DNA from: Ruminococcus sp.
GTDB lineage: Bacteria; Bacillota; Clostridia; Oscillospirales; Ruminococcaceae
DNA length: 50,738 bases
Direction of reading: 5' to 3'
NCBI GenBank assembly: GCA_015066925.1
Contig: SVNL01000005.1
Coordinates: forward strand, 1-50,738
Shown piece by piece: positions 48,536 to 50,738 of this stretch (the first letter of the stretch is position 1; every line of letters starts with the position of its first letter). The translations under genes were made by a program, and so were the position numbers. The notes beneath the pieces were generated by a model. The model was not told the DNA's origin, did not search any database, and saw only the letters and a program-made list of their open reading frames with translations.

Positions 48536-49828
48536 ATGGAAAACAATAATTACAATATTGCTGATTTATTAAATATTATTGAAAAAGAAATAGATGCAAT
48601 ATATATAATAAATGAAAAAAAGAATAATTATGAAGCGGTAAAGGATAATCCTTTATTCAATAAAATTCTTGGTAAGAGTGGGAATTATTTCGAAATGCTG
48701 AAAAAGCTGATATTTCATTTTGACGATAAATCAGCAGGTGTAAATGAAAAGTATCAGGTATTTTTATCGAATTTGAATAAGTTTGACGGCAAATACAGCA
48801 AGCGAATTAAAATTTTCTCTGATGATACAGCAATAATTGCCCAAATGACAATATATCCGCTTAATAAAGACGGAGAATATATTATGCTCATCACTGAAAT
48901 GGATAACGGCGTTTATATGCAGGATTTTCTTAACTTCGAGAAAGAGCTTGGAATTGACAGTACATATCTTTTTACAATGCATGTTAATCTTGATGAAGAT
49001 ATATGCAACAGCGTAAGCGTTACAGAAATGTCAGAGGATCCTATGAATTATACGGGGCTGAAATATTCTCAATGGCGAATGACTATTGTTAATATGATAT
49101 TTCCCGAGGACCAAAAGCTGTTTTTGGAATACACCGATCCCGAATATCTTATTTCACATCTTGAATTAAGACGTTCAACAACGCTTGATTGCCAGATGAT
49201 GAATCTTGATGGAAAATATATCTGGGTTAAGCTTATATTCAAGAAAATCCAGAAAGCTGATGACAATTTCTGCTTTGTATTTATGGTGCAGGATATACAC
49301 GAAAGCTCAATGAGGCTTATCGAGGACCTGAAAAAATATGAAGAAATGTCAATCCGTGATCCATTGACAGGTGTATATAATCACGGCAAAATAAAAGACG
49401 AGCTATATACCTCACTTAACAGATTAAAGAATGAAAAAATTCCATTTTCAATTGCAATGCTCGATATTGATTATTTCAAAAAAGTAAATGATACCTATGG
49501 TCATGCATCAGGTGACTATGTTCTCAAAACTCTTTTAGCTAATGTAAAAGAGCATTTTAAGGAGTATAATGCTTCTATCGGCAGATGGGGCGGTGAGGAA
49601 TTCGTTATCATTGCAGACAATATGAATAAGGAAAAATTATATGAAATTGCAGAAGAACTCAGGATTAAAATTATGAATTATAAATTCGGCAATGTCGGTA
49701 ATATTACTTGCAGTATCGGTGTAGTTGAAGCTAATGAGAATGAAACTGCTCTTGATGCATTTGACCGCCTTGACAGAGCCTTGTATAGTGCAAAATCATG
49801 CGGAAGAAACTGCGTAATCTGCGGATAG
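48536..49828 (+). CDS. GGDEF-domain protein (putative diguanylate cyclase)
   Basis: RDPLTGVYNHGKIKDEL, MLDIDYFKKVNDTYGHASGD, GRWGGEEF active-site motif; PAS-like N-terminal region. Confidence 0.93.
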   Translation: MENNNYNIADLLNIIEKEIDAIYIINEKKNNYEAVKDNPLFNKILGKSGNYFEMLKKLIFHFDDKSAGVNEKYQVFLSNLNKFDGKYSKRIKIFSDDTAIIAQMTIYPLNKDGEYIMLITEMDNGVYMQDFLNFEKELGIDSTYLFTMHVNLDEDICNSVSVTEMSEDPMNYTGLKYSQWRMTIVNMIFPEDQKLFLEYTDPEYLISHLELRRSTTLDCQMMNLDGKYIWVKLIFKKIQKADDNFCFVFMVQDIHESSMRLIEDLKKYEEMSIRDPLTGVYNHGKIKDELYTSLNRLKNEKIPFSIAMLDIDYFKKVNDTYGHASGDYVLKTLLANVKEHFKEYNASIGRWGGEEFVIIADNMNKEKLYEIAEELRIKIMNYKFGNVGNITCSIGVVEANENETALDAFDRLDRALYSAKSCGRNCVICG

Positions 49829-49904
49829 GGCTATTTACACCGATAAAAGCTGATTATATTTACAGATAAGCACATATACGCTTAATAAAAAGGCTGTAAT
49901 ATAG

Positions 49905-50717
49905 GATAAAACAGATGAAACAACCCCTGCAACGGTGCAGGAAACTACTGAAAATTCAAATGAAACAACGGCAACAACACTTTCGGGAAATGATGAAAAT
50001 AATGTTACAGCTACTGCTTCTGCAACCCCTGCACAGCAATCAGCAAACGATAATAAAACAACCGATAAAGTAAATCAACCCGATACATCTGTTGAAACAA
50101 ATGAACAGCTAACTGTGGTAACATCGCAACAGCCTGTTCAACCACCTGTTGAGCAACAGTAACCGCAACAGGAACAACTACAGCAGTAACAGCCTCAACA
50201 ACAGCCACAAACCCAACATCTGACTCAGTCACCAACACAATCACCAACAGAATCTGATACTGGTTATAAATTAGAAGATATTGCAAATAATGTAGGAGCA
50301 TTTTTCTGGTATTCAGATGATTTAAATACGGATTTAATGAAACATAATAGACATGAAATGAGTTATGGAGTAACTAAAAATAGCATAGAATACGTGTGTT
50401 ATATAGATAAATTAGAAGAATCCTTTGGAACTAGAATAGATTATTCTTAATATACAATTGACAAAGAAATAGGAAACTATATAAATAAGATATCTGATGC
50501 TAAAAGAAATGGAAAAATAAATGAATACGTGTCTGAAATATTAACTCCTAATGCGAATGCGGTTCCTACAAAAATTACAGATCATACTGCAATAAAAGCA
50601 ATGCTTGCTGTATATGACAATAAATATATGGGTGAAGAAATAGCAAACGATGTAGGTGTTGATGAATTTGCAAACAAAATAACACAAATTGCTTTAGGTG
50701 AAAATTATTCAAGATAA
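49905..50717 (+). pseudogene. Decayed or recoded T/Q-rich secreted-type protein, single frame with three internal TAA codons
   Basis: DKTDETTPATVQETT...VEQQ*PQQEQLQQ*QPQQQPQTQH...FGTRIDYS*YTIDKEIGNYI...ALGENYSR*; stops at 50160, 50187, 50448; preceding in-frame TAG at 49902; no convincing start or SD. Confidence 0.65.
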
Positions 50718-50738
50718 ATTTAATAAACTTAAAAATAC

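Noticed and set aside
50011-50301. 96-aa minus-strand ORF
   Set aside because: Antisense of the CAA/CAG/ACA repeats in the decayed right-edge region; Val/Gln-rich artefact.
49905-50717. Genuine stop-codon reassignment (TAA to Gln) as in some phages
   Set aside because: Most intact genes in the window terminate at TAA, and the region lacks a convincing start codon or RBS, so a pseudogene is more parsimonious.
1-50738. tRNA, rRNA, CRISPR arrays, prophage or defence islands
   Set aside because: None recognisable on either strand by reading; no cas, integrase, RM or toxin-antitoxin proteins in the ORF set.

Overview
This 50.7 kb AT-rich window looks like a Ruminococcus-type (Oscillospirales, Firmicutes) chromosome. 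The lineage call rests on a dockerin-bearing GH9 cellulase, spoIIR, an alpha/beta SASP and Firmicutes-type gene order. Most of it is core housekeeping: deoA/pdp; aroF-tyrA; hydF; folC; infC-rpmI-rplT; a TrmH-family methyltransferase, dprA, topA, trmFO, plsX, rnc, a radical SAM gene, smc, ftsY; an rdgB-yhbY-nadD-yqeK-LCP-rsfS run; leuS; yqeG-aroQ-pepP-efp; T-box-valS; metG. Accessory genes are small orphans at 1.6-3.5 kb, a DUF2079/GT2/small membrane protein module, AraC next to a cellulosomal GH9, and a GGDEF protein. Two short genes absent from the ORF track were read directly: rpsU (34948-35121 +) and an alpha/beta SASP (45921-46100 -). No CRISPR array, tRNA, rRNA or intact transposon was seen. 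The observations most worth a second look are: (1) a four-helix rpsU leader whose anti-SD-like ACCUCU can pair either with the 5' strand of a closing helix or with the rpsU Shine-Dalgarno; (2) an approximately 810-nt coding-like region at the right edge with three in-frame TAAs and no frameshift; (3) an FtsY with a C-terminal acidic tail ending in KKKGFFSKLFRGDK; (4) three tandem perfect hairpins at the left edge; (5) a (Asp-Cys)n tract in a conserved zinc-ribbon protein. Family names come from recalled protein signatures. No searches were run.
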